Source: Pseudomonadota bacterium
Lineage (GTDB): Bacteria > Pseudomonadota > Gammaproteobacteria > Steroidobacterales > Steroidobacteraceae
Assembly: GCA_021851405.1 (NCBI GenBank)
Contig: JAJZDW010000028.1
Span: 1-42,857 of the forward strand
Length of the DNA stretch: 42,857 nt
Direction: 5' to 3'
Each line of letters starts with the position of its first letter. Within the stretch, counting starts at the first letter, position 1. The notes under the pieces were generated by a model. It was not told the DNA's origin. It searched no databases and saw only the letters and a list, made by a program, of their open reading frames with translations. Both the position numbers and the translations under genes were made by a program. Of this stretch, positions 24,998-33,777 are shown piece after piece.

Positions 24998-25030
24998 GAC
25001 CTCGGATCGTGGATTCGGTGATTCCTGCAC

Positions 25031-25343
25031 GGCACGACTCGGGCCACGCTCACAATGTTAGGCCCGCTCCCTCGATACCAAAATGATGTACCACGGCGCG
25101 GCGAACGCCGCAACCGCGGAGCGGCACTCAGGGAGCGATCGCCCACCGCGCCCCGCGCCGATGGCGGGGTCGGAAGCGCGCAGGTCATGGGACCGCGGCA
25201 CGGCTTGCTTCGGTTCGGGTGCCTAGATAGATTTACAGCCTCGCGCAGTCACCCGACCGGGCGCAGTCCGTGCGGCATCGCGCGTGATCACGCCGCACCG
25301 TCCGCCGATCGGACCGCCTGTACCCTGGACATCCCAGACGCCG
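25031..25343. promoter_or_regulatory. Upstream region of the ABC transporter operon
   Basis: There is no gene here. A weak promoter-like pair, TTGCTT (25205-25210) and TAGATT (25228-25233) with 17 bp between, points toward the ABC operon. It would leave a leader of about 100 nt. Confidence 0.25.
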
Positions 25344-26162
25344 ATGCATGCTCGAACCGCTGATACCACCTCTGCGCAGGCCCCTGGAACCACAGCCGGC
25401 CGAGCCGCCGGGGCGCATCCGGCACTCAGCGTCGCGCAGCTGCGCAAGACCTACGCCGCGCTGGTCGCGGTCGAGGGCATCTCGTTCGAGGTGGCCCGCG
25501 GCGAAGTGGTGGGTCTGTTGGGCCCGAACGGCGCCGGCAAGACCACGACGATCAACATGATTCTCGGCGTGCTCAGCCCGAGCGCCGGTGACATCCGGAT
25601 CGCGGGGATCGACCTGGCGCAGCAGCGCTCGCGCGCCCTGGCCCAGGCAAACTTCGCGGCCGTGTATGCCGCGCTGCCCGGCAATCTCACGGTCGAGCAG
25701 AACCTGCGGTTCTTTGCGCTCATCTACGGCATCCCGCGCCTCACCGTGCGCATCGAGACGCTGCTGCATCAGTTCGACCTCCAGCACCTGCGCAACACCA
25801 AGTGCGGCGTACTCTCCTCCGGGGAGCAGACACGGGTTGCATTGGCCAAGGCGGTACTGAACCGGCCGCAGTTGCTGCTGCTCGATGAGCCGACGGCGTC
25901 CCTCGATCCCTCCGCGGCACAGACGATCCGCGAACGGATCCGGCGACTCGCAGCCGATGATGACTGCGGCATTCTCTGGACCTCGCACAACATGTACGAG
26001 GTTGAAGCGGTCTGCGACCGAGTGCTGTTCCTCTCGCACGGCCGGATCCTGCTCGAGGGCGATCCGCGTCGGCTGCCGGCCGAGCACGGCGCCGGGACCC
26101 TCGAGGCGCTGTTCATCCGTCTGGCGCGCGAGCCGCTGAGCGCCGCGGAGCACCCGCAGTGA
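25344..26162 (+). CDS. ABC transporter ATP-binding protein (ABC-2 type exporter)
   Basis: This 272-aa cytoplasmic ATPase has Walker A 'GPNGAGKTTT', Q-loop region 'YAALPGNLTVEQN', signature 'LSSGEQTR', Walker B 'LLLLDEPTASLDP' and the switch histidine in 'TSHNMYEVEAVCDR'. The 'MYEVEAVCDRV' ending fits the DrrA/NodI-like group that pairs with ABC-2 permeases. The first 28 residues are low-complexity, so the true start may be later. ATG 25344 is the first in-frame ATG after a likely leader, but its ribosome-binding site is weak. Its stop overlaps the permease start by 4 bp (GTGA), indicating translational coupling. Confidence 0.92.
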   Translation: MHARTADTTSAQAPGTTAGRAAGAHPALSVAQLRKTYAALVAVEGISFEVARGEVVGLLGPNGAGKTTTINMILGVLSPSAGDIRIAGIDLAQQRSRALAQANFAAVYAALPGNLTVEQNLRFFALIYGIPRLTVRIETLLHQFDLQHLRNTKCGVLSSGEQTRVALAKAVLNRPQLLLLDEPTASLDPSAAQTIRERIRRLAADDDCGILWTSHNMYEVEAVCDRVLFLSHGRILLEGDPRRLPAEHGAGTLEALFIRLAREPLSAAEHPQ

Positions 26163-26962
26163 AGCTCCGCCCGATCGCAGGGATCCTGCTGCGCCAGTTC
26201 TACCTGATCCGCGGCAGCCCGGTCCGGGCTCTGCCGATGTTCGCCTGGGTGGCGATCGACATCGTGGTGTGGGGCTTCATCACGCGCTACCTGAACACGA
26301 TGAGCGCGGGCCGATTCAACTACGTTCCGAGCCTGCTCGGGGCCGTGCTGCTGTGGGATTTTTTCACCCGTATCATGCAAGGGGTGAGCACCGCGTTCCT
26401 CGAGGACGTGTGGTCGCGGAATTTCCTCAATTTGTTTGCAACACCGCTCACCACGCCGGAGTACATCACCGGGCTGGTCATCACCAGCATCGGCACCAGC
26501 GCGATCGGGCTCGCGGTGATGCTGGTGCTGGCGACTGCGGTGTTCGGACTGTCGTTCTTCTCCCTCGGCGCGATGCTGTTGCCCTTCCTGCTCGTGCTGT
26601 TCTGCTTCGGCATCGCCCTCGGCATCCTCGCCAGCGCGCTGGTGCTGCGCCTGGGCCCGGCATCGGAGTGGCTGGTGTGGCCGCTACCGGCACTCCTCTC
26701 GCCGTTCGTCGGGGTGTTCTATCCGCTCGCGACGCTCCCGCACTGGATGCAGCTCATCGCCCGAGGGCTGCCACCCGCGTACGTCTTCCAGGGCATGCGC
26801 TTGATCCTCGCCGGACATGCGCTTCCGGCGTCGGCGCTGCTGCCGGGCGCCGCGCTCGCAGTGCTCGACGTCGCTCTGGCCGGGTATTTCTTCGTGCGGG
26901 TGTTCCGCTACGCGCTGCGCACCGGGCTGCTCGCCCGCTACAGCGCCGAGAGCGTGTCCTGA
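26159..26962 (+). CDS. ABC-2 type permease
   Basis: This 267-aa inner-membrane protein has about six helices in the ABC-2 arrangement. The amphipathic start 'KLRPIAGILLRQFYLIRGS' is followed by a helix pair, a middle segment 'LFATPLTTPEYITGLVIT' and the late 'ALLSPFVGVFYPLATLPHWMQ' segment that marks this family ('P..gvfyPl..LP...q'). With the preceding ATPase it makes a two-component exporter. The substrate is unknown; NodIJ/DrrAB-type relatives export lipids, drugs or oligosaccharides. The GTG start overlaps the ATPase stop. It converges on trxC with a 16-bp gap. Confidence 0.9.
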   Translation: MKLRPIAGILLRQFYLIRGSPVRALPMFAWVAIDIVVWGFITRYLNTMSAGRFNYVPSLLGAVLLWDFFTRIMQGVSTAFLEDVWSRNFLNLFATPLTTPEYITGLVITSIGTSAIGLAVMLVLATAVFGLSFFSLGAMLLPFLLVLFCFGIALGILASALVLRLGPASEWLVWPLPALLSPFVGVFYPLATLPHWMQLIARGLPPAYVFQGMRLILAGHALPASALLPGAALAVLDVALAGYFFVRVFRYALRTGLLARYSAESVS

Positions 26963-26978
26963 CCGGTGCGCCGCGCGC

Positions 26979-27434
26979 TCAGCGCAGCGCCTGATCGAGC
27001 CAGCGCGAGAGCGTGGCCGCGTCCACCGCGCCGGACTGGCGCGCCAGCTCCTGACCGCCGCGGAAGAGAATCAGCGTCGGGATGCTGCGGATGGCGAAAC
27101 GGCCGGCCAGCGGCTGCTGCTCGTCGGTATTGACCTTGCCGATGCGCAGCGAGGTGGCGCGCTGCGCGGCCACGCGGTCCAGCACCGGGGCCATCATGCG
27201 GCACGGACCGCACCATGGCGCCCAGAAGTCCACCAACACCGGCAGCGATGCGCGCTCGACATGTGCGGCGAACGCGCCGGTATCGAGGGCGACCAGCTCC
27301 CCGCTGAGCACCGGGGCTTTGCAGCGCGGACACTTCGGGTGCTCCCCGGCACGCGCCTCGGGCACCCGCACGAGCGAGTGGCAGTGGGGACAGGCGACCA
27401 GCAGAGCATCGGCCCGGGAGGTTTCGGCGTTCAT
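26979..27434 (-). CDS. trxC: Thioredoxin 2 (TrxC)
   Basis: This 151-aa cytoplasmic thiol-disulfide reductase has an N-terminal zinc ribbon with paired cysteines 'CPHCHS' (15-18) and 'CPRCKAP' (35-38) separating TrxC from TrxA. A thioredoxin fold follows with active site 'WAPWCGPCR' and the cis-proline loop 'RSIPTLILF'. TrxC is usually induced by oxidative stress and reduces targets such as ribonucleotide reductase and peroxiredoxins. Length is normal. It is divergent from cbpA with 122 bp between. The start ATG lacks an obvious Shine-Dalgarno, but conservation begins at once. Confidence 0.95.
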   Translation of the reverse strand: MNAETSRADALLVACPHCHSLVRVPEARAGEHPKCPRCKAPVLSGELVALDTGAFAAHVERASLPVLVDFWAPWCGPCRMMAPVLDRVAAQRATSLRIGKVNTDEQQPLAGRFAIRSIPTLILFRGGQELARQSGAVDAATLSRWLDQALR

Positions 27435-27556
27435 GAACCGGACATGGGGCCGGAACCGGCGGGGTTCAAGCGCCCCCGACCCTTGGCTTCGCCGCCATCG
27501 TCCCCATCTCTGCGTTCAGCGTTTCCTCTATTGATTGCGCGAGGGCTGCGTCGCAC

Positions 27557-28519
27557 ATGGAATACCGGGATTATTATCAGCTGCTGGGCGTGGCCCGAAC
27601 GGCTACCGCCGAGGAGATCAAGAAATCCTATCGGCGGCTCGCCCGCAAATACCACCCCGATGTGAGCAAGGAAACGGACGCCGAGCGTAAGTTCAAGGAG
27701 GTGCAGGAAGCCTACGAGGTGCTGAAGGACCCGCAGAAGCGTGCCGCCTACGATCAGCTCGGCAGCGAGTGGAAGTCCGGCCAGCAGTTCCGCCCGCCGC
27801 CGGACTGGGCGAGCGGCTTCGAGTTCAGCGGCGGCGCACGGCCCGGCACCGCTGGGACGCACGGCTTTGACGGCGAGGGCTTCAGCGATTTCTTCTCCTC
27901 GCTGTTCGGCGGCACGAGTCCATTCGGCGGCAGCGCTCGGCGAGCGTCGCGCCAGGGACGCGATCACCATGCCCGCATCGACCTCGAGCTCGAGGAGGCC
28001 TTCGGCGGCGGCACGCGCACGCTGGAACTGAAGCGCCCCGACATGAAGTCCGATGGCTCGCTCGACGTGCGCGCCCACACCGTGCGGGTGAGCATTCCGG
28101 CGGGCGTCACCGACGGCCAGCTGATTCGCCTCGCCGGCCAGGGCGAGCGCAGCAGCGGCGGGGCGCGGGCGGGCGATCTGTATCTCGAGGTGCACGTCCG
28201 GCCGCATCGGCTCTACCAGCTGGAGGGTCGTGACGTCACGTTGACGTTGCCGATCACGCCCTGGGAAGCGGCGCTTGGCGCAACGATCACCGTCCCGACG
28301 CTCGGCGGCGCGGTCGACATGCAGGTGCCGACCGGCGCGCAGTCCGGCCAAAAGCTGCGTCTGCGCGGCCGCGGTCTGCCCGGACAGCCGCCGGGGGACG
28401 CCTATGTGCAGCTGAAGATCGTCGTGCCCCCGGCGAAATCCCCGGAGGCGCGTGCGCTGTACGAAGAGATGCGCACGAAGCTCGGGACGTTCGACCCACG
28501 CGCTGAACTCAAGAGGTGA
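27557..28519 (+). CDS. cbpA: CbpA, DnaJ-like co-chaperone / curved DNA-binding protein
   Basis: This 320-aa protein has a J domain (1-70) with the DnaK-stimulating HPD motif in 'KYHPDVS'. A Gly/Phe-rich linker carries 'GFDGEGFSDFFSSLFGG', and two beta-sandwich client-binding domains follow, with no zinc finger. That layout is CbpA rather than DnaJ. It works with DnaK and, in enteric bacteria, binds curved DNA in stationary phase. GAGGG upstream of the ATG is a fair ribosome-binding site. The next gene, 4 bp after the stop, encodes a CbpM-like modulator that would inhibit the J domain. Confidence 0.95.
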   Translation: MEYRDYYQLLGVARTATAEEIKKSYRRLARKYHPDVSKETDAERKFKEVQEAYEVLKDPQKRAAYDQLGSEWKSGQQFRPPPDWASGFEFSGGARPGTAGTHGFDGEGFSDFFSSLFGGTSPFGGSARRASRQGRDHHARIDLELEEAFGGGTRTLELKRPDMKSDGSLDVRAHTVRVSIPAGVTDGQLIRLAGQGERSSGGARAGDLYLEVHVRPHRLYQLEGRDVTLTLPITPWEAALGATITVPTLGGAVDMQVPTGAQSGQKLRLRGRGLPGQPPGDAYVQLKIVVPPAKSPEARALYEEMRTKLGTFDPRAELKR

Positions 28520-28523
28520 CGCC

Positions 28524-28847
28524 GTGACCGAAGCCGTCGAACGATACGAGGTGCGTCTGGTGAGCGAGGCCGACTGGATCGGCGCCGGCGAGATCTGCGC
28601 CCTGTGCCGAGTCGACCTCGCGGTGATTGCCGAACTGGCCGAACTCGGCCTGGTGGCGCCGCGCGGCACCGCCCCGGCCGAGTGGCAGCTGCCAGCCGCG
28701 GCGCTGCCGCGATTGGCGCTCGCCGGGCGATTGATGCACGATCTCGGCGTGAACGTAAGCGGTGCAGCGCTGGCCATCGAGCTGCTGGAGGCGCAGCAAA
28801 CCCTGGAGCGTCAGCTCCAGCGCCTCGAGCACCTGCTCACGCCTTGA
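28524..28847 (+). CDS. cbpM: CbpM-like chaperone modulator
   Basis: This 107-aa protein is predicted to bind the CbpA J domain and block its interaction with DnaK. It has the MerR-like all-helical character of CbpM: 'ICALCRVDLAVIAELAELGLVAP', a 'LPRLALAGRLMHDLGVNVSGAALAIELLE' helix pair, and a C-terminal coil. The GTG at 28524 is chosen because GAGGTG overlapping the cbpA stop sits 7-8 nt upstream. The open frame upstream overlaps cbpA and has no similarity. The two genes form an operon. Confidence 0.9.
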   Translation: MTEAVERYEVRLVSEADWIGAGEICALCRVDLAVIAELAELGLVAPRGTAPAEWQLPAAALPRLALAGRLMHDLGVNVSGAALAIELLEAQQTLERQLQRLEHLLTP

Positions 28848-28934
28848 ACGTCGGCGCACGGGCACGCCGGAGGCGGATACTCACTTGTACCGACTTCTGC
28901 GCCGCGCGGCCGCGACGAATAATCCGGCCCTGCG

Positions 28935-29334
28935 ATGCGACCGCCCGCTCACTTGGACTGCGCACTGCCGGACCCGCAGGCCGCTGCGCTCATCGTCGAT
29001 GAGTCGGGAACGATCGTGTTCGTCAGCGACCCGGTGCAGCGTCTGCTCGGCCACGCCCCGCAAACCTTGTGTGGCCAGAGCGTCGAGGTCCTGCTGCCGG
29101 AGCGGCTGCGCCTGGCGCACATCGGTCAGCGGCTGCGGTTCACCGATCAGCGCGGGCACCGGCCCATGGCACCGGCCTGCCGTTGGTGGCGCTGAGCCCC
29201 TGCGGCACCGAGATCCCCGTCGACATCAGCCTCAGCCCGATGCAGCGCGGACGGCTGACCCTCACCGTGGTGATCCTCGAGCCCCGCGAGCCTGCGGCGC
29301 ACCGGCATTCGGCCTCACGGCGTGCCCGCGGCGA
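28935..29334 (+). pseudogene. PAS-domain sensor fragment, frameshifted
   Basis: The region opens 'AALIVDESGTIVFVSDPVQRLLGH' and 'VEVLLPERLRLAHIGQRLRF', clear PAS-fold sequence. Near 29168, at CCCATGGCACC, the frame moves by one, after which 'TGLPLVALSPCGTEIPVDISLSPM' completes the PAS sheet. Loss of one G (ATGGGC to ATGGC) explains it. Nothing resembling a kinase or GGDEF output domain follows, so the gene is also truncated. Relatives are PAS sensors with 'FPVDISLSP' motifs upstream of kinases or LuxR-type HTHs. Confidence 0.7.
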
Positions 29335-29429
29335 TGCTGCCGGGGTCGGTGACATCGAGTGCGAGCATGCGCAACCGCTCGCTGCGCGGCAACAGATCCT
29401 CCCCGCGGCGTGCGCAGCGCCCCGCCCGC

Positions 29430-29802
29430 GAAGTGATCCTGAACCGACTGCTTGACGTGCGGCCGATCAAGGCGCTGCGATCGGCCGCCTCGACCGCGGC
29501 ATCACCGGGACTGCTGCGCGTCCTGGACGATCGCGCAGCTCGCTGCGGCGGCAGCATTGTCGCGATCGGCATTTTTCGAGCGCTTCACGCCGACGGTCGG
29601 GACCGCGCCGGTGGACTACCTACTCAGCTGGCGGATGGCAAAGGCCCCGCAGCTGCTGCGCCGGCGCGATCTCGGTCTCGCCGAAATCGCCCCACCGGTC
29701 GGCTATCGCTGCGCACGCACCTTCAGCGTGGCATTCGCGCGGCAGGTCGGCATGTGCCCCGGCCGCTACGCCCGAGCCGAAGACCCCGCGGACGCGAGCT
29801 GA
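29430..29802 (+). pseudogene. AraC-family regulator, C-terminal remnant
   Basis: A short segment 'EVILNRLLDVRPIKALR' with 'SPGLLRVLDD' (one frame) leads after a gap into 'WTIAQLAAAAALSRSAFFERF', 'GTAPVDYLLSWRM' and 'LAEIAPPVGYRCARTFSVAF' in another frame. This is the double HTH of an AraC protein with a cupin N-terminus of the AraC_binding/cupin-6 type. The sensor half is missing, a piece before the HTH is deleted, and several usually conserved positions are altered ('APPVGYRCAR' instead of 'AxxVGYxSxS'). It reads as an old remnant directly behind the PAS fragment. Confidence 0.7.
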
Positions 29803-29827
29803 CGCACCGATCGCGGAGCGGTGTGCT

Positions 29828-30031
29828 TCAGCGACGGCGCGCGCGGGCGCGCCATGCCAGCCCCAGCATGGCGAGGCCGAACACGAGCATCACCATGCCC
29901 CACCACAGGTCGATGTTGATGCCGAGCGAGCGCTGCGCGAGCGCGGCCCCGCCGTGCAGACCATAGCCGGCGAGCAGGAGGCCGAGTACGCTGAACAGCG
30001 CGCCGACCGGAATGCGGATATCAAGTCCCAT
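29828..30031 (-). CDS. Small two-helix membrane protein paired with the SSS symporter
   Basis: This 67-aa protein has helices at about 9-28 ('GALFSVLGLLLAGYGLHGG') and 41-60 ('LWWGMVMLVFGLAMLGLAW') and a basic tail. The start lies 6 nt after the symporter stop, so it is the last gene of the aldolase-symporter operon. It resembles small proteins often found beside SSS-type sugar symporters, which may be accessory subunits or stabilisers. No motif defines a biochemical role. Confidence 0.75.
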   Translation of the reverse strand: MGLDIRIPVGALFSVLGLLLAGYGLHGGAALAQRSLGINIDLWWGMVMLVFGLAMLGLAWRARARRR

Positions 30032-30037
30032 GAGTGA

Positions 30038-31741
30038 TCACCAGAACAGGAGGTTGAGCACCACGGCGGCGCCGAGGACGCACGCGCCGAGCACTGCCGG
30101 GCGGCGATACCAGCGCGCCGCGCTGGAGTCCTGGCGCGGCGTGAGCGAATACACCAGCCCGACGAGCTCTCGCTCGGGCCGTGGCCGGGTGGCGAGACTG
30201 ACACCGACCGTCACCAGAAAGCACACGCCGAACGCGTAGATCGCGGTCCAGAAATTCTGCGCCATCGGACTCGGGTACAGATGCATCACGGCGATCCAGC
30301 CGCCCTTGATGCCCGGCGTTGCGCGCGCCGGCAGCGTCAGGCCGTGATGCACGGCCGCCGCTGCGGTGCCGGCCAGCAGCCCCGCGAATGCGCCGTGCCC
30401 GCTGGTGCGCTTCCAGAACATGCCGAGCAGGAACGTGGCGAACAGCGGCGCATTCACGAATGCGAACAGCAGCTGCAGCAGATCCATGATGTTGTTGAAG
30501 CGATGAGTGACGTAGGCGGCTGCGACCGAGAGCGCGATGCCGACCACGGTGGCCATGCGTCCGACCGTCAGATAGTGCGCATCGGAGGCCTCGCGACGGA
30601 TGTACGCCTGGTAGATGTCGTAGGTCCACACGGTATTGAAGGCCGTGACGTTGCCCGCCATGCCGGTCATGAAGCTCGCCATCAGCGCCGTCAGGCCGAG
30701 TCCGAGCATGCCGTTCGGGAAGTACCGGCCCAGCATCAGCGGCACGACCATGTTGTAGTTGAGGTGCCCGTCGGCCTGACGCGGCAGCGTCAGCCCGCTC
30801 GCCCCGCCGTGCACCGTGGCGGCAATGGCGATCATGCCCGGCAGGATCACCAGAAACGGGAAGAGCATCTTCGGGATCGCGGCGATCAGCGGCGTGCGTC
30901 GCGCCGAGTCCATCGACTCGGCCGAGAGCGCCCGCTGCACGACCAGGAAGTCGGTGCACCAGTAGCCGAAGGACAGCACGAACCCGAGTCCCATGGCCAT
31001 GCTGAACCAGTCGATGCCCATGGGGTTCTCATGCGGGCTGCCCATCACACTCCAGGTGCTCAGCCACGCGTCGGGCGCAAAACCACGCGAGCGGGCCACC
31101 GTGTGCAGACCGGCGACCAATCCCTGCCACCCGCCGACATCCTTCAGGCCAATCAGCACCAGGGGCGCGAAGCCGAACACGATGAGAAAGAACTGCAGCA
31201 CCTCGTTGTAAATCGCCGAGGTCAGTCCGCCGAGGAAGATGTACACCAGCACGATGAGCGCCGAGAGTGACACGCTGGTGTTGAAGTCCCAGCCGAGCAG
31301 CAGGCGCAGCAGCAGCGCAAGGGCGTACAGTGAGATCCCGGAGGAGAACACCGTCATCACCGCGAAGGTGATGGCGTTCAGACCCCGGGTCTTCTCATCG
31401 AAGCGCAGCTTGAGGTATTCCGGTACCGAGCGGGCGCGCGAGCCGTAGTAGAACGGCATCATGAACACCCCGAGAAATACCATCGCGGGGATCGCGCCCA
31501 CCCAGTAGAACTGACTCGTGGCCATGCCGTACTTGGCGCCCGAGGCCGCCATGCCGATGACCTCCTGTGCACCGAGGTTCGCGGAGATGAACGCAAGCCC
31601 GGCGATCCAGGCGGGGATGGCGCGCCCGGAGAGGAAGAAGTCCGTGCTGGTGCGCATGGAGCGCTTCAAGGTCGCGCCGATCCCCAGCACGACCGCGAAG
31701 TACGTCCCCATGATGATCCAATCGATCGCCTTCGGATGCAT
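30038..31741 (-). CDS. Sodium:solute symporter (SSS family, SGLT-like)
   Basis: This 567-aa inner-membrane protein has about 14 helices. SSS hallmarks include 'YFAVVLGIGATLKRSMRTSTDFFLSGR' at the N-terminus, 'ISANLGAQEVIGMAASG', 'PEYLKLRFDEKTRGLNAI', the 'YIFLGGLTSAIYNEVLQFF' helix and 'GMAGNVTAFNTVWTYDIYQ'. SGLT-like members couple Na+ to sugar, inositol or sugar-acid uptake. The start ATG (31741) has GAGGGG at a good distance. The aldolase stop is 10 bp upstream, so substrate choice is probably linked to that pathway. A galactose- or uronate-type sugar is a reasonable guess given the neighbouring mutarotase. Confidence 0.92.
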   Translation of the reverse strand: MHPKAIDWIIMGTYFAVVLGIGATLKRSMRTSTDFFLSGRAIPAWIAGLAFISANLGAQEVIGMAASGAKYGMATSQFYWVGAIPAMVFLGVFMMPFYYGSRARSVPEYLKLRFDEKTRGLNAITFAVMTVFSSGISLYALALLLRLLLGWDFNTSVSLSALIVLVYIFLGGLTSAIYNEVLQFFLIVFGFAPLVLIGLKDVGGWQGLVAGLHTVARSRGFAPDAWLSTWSVMGSPHENPMGIDWFSMAMGLGFVLSFGYWCTDFLVVQRALSAESMDSARRTPLIAAIPKMLFPFLVILPGMIAIAATVHGGASGLTLPRQADGHLNYNMVVPLMLGRYFPNGMLGLGLTALMASFMTGMAGNVTAFNTVWTYDIYQAYIRREASDAHYLTVGRMATVVGIALSVAAAYVTHRFNNIMDLLQLLFAFVNAPLFATFLLGMFWKRTSGHGAFAGLLAGTAAAAVHHGLTLPARATPGIKGGWIAVMHLYPSPMAQNFWTAIYAFGVCFLVTVGVSLATRPRPERELVGLVYSLTPRQDSSAARWYRRPAVLGACVLGAAVVLNLLFW

Positions 31742-31751
31742 GTGGGGCCCC

Positions 31752-32396
31752 TCAGGCGCGCCGGCTCGCGAGGTGGCGCGCCCAGGCGGCATGCAGCGCC
31801 TGGGCGCGCTCGCGCACGAGGGACGCGGCATCCCCCGCTTTATAGAGTGATCCGCCGACACCGATGCCCGCAGCGCCGGCCTCGAGCCAGCTGGCGAGGT
31901 CGTGGGCACCGGTCCCGCCCACGGCCCAGACCCCGGCGCTGCGGGGCAACACCTCGCGCAAGGCCTTGAGGTAGACCGTCCCCACGGTGAGGGCCGGGAA
32001 GAGCTTCAGCTGCGTGGCGCCGGCGCGCAACGCGCAGAACGCTTCGCTCGCGGAGAAGAACCCCGGGAAGCTGTCGAGCCCGAGGTCCAGAGTCCGCCGG
32101 ATGACGTCCGGATCGGTGTGGGGCGAGACCACGAGCCGTGCCCCGGCTGCGGCAGCCTCCTCGACGTCCTGCACCGTGAGCACGGTGCCGGCGCCGATCA
32201 GCGCCTGCTCGCCGAACGTGCGGGTCAGCCGCGCGATGCTCTCGAAGGGCTGAGGGGAGTTCAGCGGCACCTCCATCATGCGGATGCCGCCGTCGATCAG
32301 CGCGCGGCCGATATCGATCGCTTCCGCCGGCGTCACGCCGCGGAGGATGGCCATCACGGGCGGGGTTGCCGCACCGACCACGTGTCTCATCGTCAT
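31752..32396 (-). CDS. dgoA: 2-dehydro-3-deoxy-6-phosphogalactonate (KDPGal/KDPG-type) aldolase
   Basis: This 214-aa class I aldolase cleaves 2-keto-3-deoxy-6-phospho-sugar acids to pyruvate and glyceraldehyde 3-phosphate. The TIM-barrel signatures are visible: 'PVMAILRGVTPAEA', 'IRMMEVPLNSPQPFESI', 'LIGAGTVLTVQDV' and the Schiff-base lysine in 'TQLKLFPA'. The 'MEVPLNSP' wording is closer to DgoA-type than to Eda. ATG 32396 has AGGGGG upstream. It is first in an operon with the symporter and the 67-aa protein. The remaining De Ley-Doudoroff genes (dehydrogenase, dehydratase, kinase) are not in the window. Confidence 0.85.
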   Translation of the reverse strand: MTMRHVVGAATPPVMAILRGVTPAEAIDIGRALIDGGIRMMEVPLNSPQPFESIARLTRTFGEQALIGAGTVLTVQDVEEAAAAGARLVVSPHTDPDVIRRTLDLGLDSFPGFFSASEAFCALRAGATQLKLFPALTVGTVYLKALREVLPRSAGVWAVGGTGAHDLASWLEAGAAGIGVGGSLYKAGDAASLVRERAQALHAAWARHLASRRA

Positions 32397-32541
32397 GTCA
32401 TGCCCCCTGCAATGTCTGCAACGCCACGCGCGCAGGTCTCCTGGCGCCCGCGGCGCGCGCGCCGAGCACACTGCGCGCGGGCGTCGGTCGACACGGCGTC
32501 GACATGCGCGCCGGACCGGGTGCGCCGTCGGCCTGCCCCGC

Positions 32542-32573
32542 TTCATTCATAAGATTAATATGCTTGAAGTCAA
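32542..32573 (-). promoter_or_regulatory. Predicted promoter and imperfect operator of the aldolase operon
   Basis: TTGACT (32568-32573) and TATGAA (32546-32551) are spaced 16 bp apart on the minus strand. The same stretch, 32542-32568, is an AT-rich imperfect dyad whose TTCAaGCATA and TATGAaTGAA arms match in eight of ten positions. It is an AT island in very GC-rich DNA and a likely regulator site. The leader to the ATG would be about 140 nt. Confidence 0.45.
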
Positions 32574-32613
32574 AAGTCTGCCCCCCGCATACCGGCACCC
32601 TCCCCCGAAGGCA

Positions 32614-33777
32614 TCACCGCCTCGCCGCGCCGGCGGTCGTCGTCGAGAAGGTATATACGATGGTGTTGCGGTAGACCTGGCCGGGATTCAGCCGCGCCGA
32701 GCCGAAGTTCGGATGATTTGGCGTGTCCGGGAAAATCTGCGGCTCGAGCACGAACGCATCGCCCTGGCGATAAATGTGCCCGGACGTGCCGACAATGGTG
32801 CCGTTGAGAAAATTGCCGCTGTAGAACTGCAGGCCGGGCTGATTCGACTGCAGCGTAAGCACCCGACCCGAGGCCGGATCGACGATCCGCGCCATCAGGC
32901 GCAACCCGGCAATCGGCCCGCGGCCGAACACCCAGTTCATGTCGTAGCCGCGGCCAAAGACCAGCTGGCGCGAGTGGCCGTCGAGGATGTCGCGTCCGAT
33001 GGCCTTCGCAGTGCGGAAGTCAAACGGCGTGCCCGCCACGGGCCGGATCACGCCCGTCGGGATCTGGGTCGCGTCCGTCGGCGTGAAGTCTGCCGCCGGG
33101 ATCATGAGGCGCTCATGGAGAATGCTGCCGGAGCCCTCGCCCGAGAGGTTCCAGTAGGTGTGGTTGCTCAGATTCACGATCGTCGGGGCATTGGTCGTGG
33201 CCCGATAGCGGATGAAGAGCTGATTGCGGTTCGAGAGCGCGTAGGTCACCGTCACGGTGAGCGTCCCCGGATAGCCTTCCTGACCGTTCGGACTGACGTA
33301 GCGCAGAGTGACGCTGCCCAGAGCAGGGCCGCGGCGGACGCTGAGCACCGTCCATAAGCGCCGATCGAATCCCTTCGTGCCGCCATGCAGTGAGTTCGGA
33401 CCGTCGTTGATCGGCAGCTGGTAGAGATGGCCGTTCAACGTGAAGCGACCCTTGGCGATCCGGTTGGCGAACCGCCCGACGGTAGCCCCGAAGTACGGAT
33501 CGGATTTGCTGAGATAGCCGCGCAACGTGCGGTACCCGAGCGCGACGTCCGCGAAGTGTCCGTTGCGATCCGGGGTGAGAATCTCCTGCACCCGTGCACC
33601 GTAGGTCAGCAGCCGGACCGTGATCCTCTGCCGATTGCGCAGCGTCAGCGCATACACGGCTCTGCCATCCGGCAGGTGCCCGAATACCGACTGAGTCACC
33701 GTCACGGCATAACTCATCGGCGTCCCCGCAGCCCCCAGCAGAGCCGTGGCCGCAACGGCGTAGTACATGTGTCGCAT
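32614..33777 (-). CDS. galM: Exported aldose 1-epimerase (galactose mutarotase)
   Basis: This 387-aa protein interconverts alpha and beta anomers of galactose or glucose. It starts with a probable export signal ('YYAVAATALLGAAGTPMSYA') and then the GalM fold. Motifs are 'GATVGRFANRIAKG', 'NDGPNSLHGGTKGFDRRLW', 'NLSNHTYWNLSG' (catalytic His), 'TPTDATQIPTG', 'FDFR', 'NQPGLQFYSGN' and 'FVLEPQIFPDTPNH' (catalytic Glu). All key residues are present. ATG 33777 has GAGGAT upstream. Periplasmic placement suits anomer balancing before uptake by the adjacent symporter. The 217-bp gap before the aldolase operon suggests a separate transcript. Confidence 0.93.
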   Translation of the reverse strand: MRHMYYAVAATALLGAAGTPMSYAVTVTQSVFGHLPDGRAVYALTLRNRQRITVRLLTYGARVQEILTPDRNGHFADVALGYRTLRGYLSKSDPYFGATVGRFANRIAKGRFTLNGHLYQLPINDGPNSLHGGTKGFDRRLWTVLSVRRGPALGSVTLRYVSPNGQEGYPGTLTVTVTYALSNRNQLFIRYRATTNAPTIVNLSNHTYWNLSGEGSGSILHERLMIPAADFTPTDATQIPTGVIRPVAGTPFDFRTAKAIGRDILDGHSRQLVFGRGYDMNWVFGRGPIAGLRLMARIVDPASGRVLTLQSNQPGLQFYSGNFLNGTIVGTSGHIYRQGDAFVLEPQIFPDTPNHPNFGSARLNPGQVYRNTIVYTFSTTTAGAARR

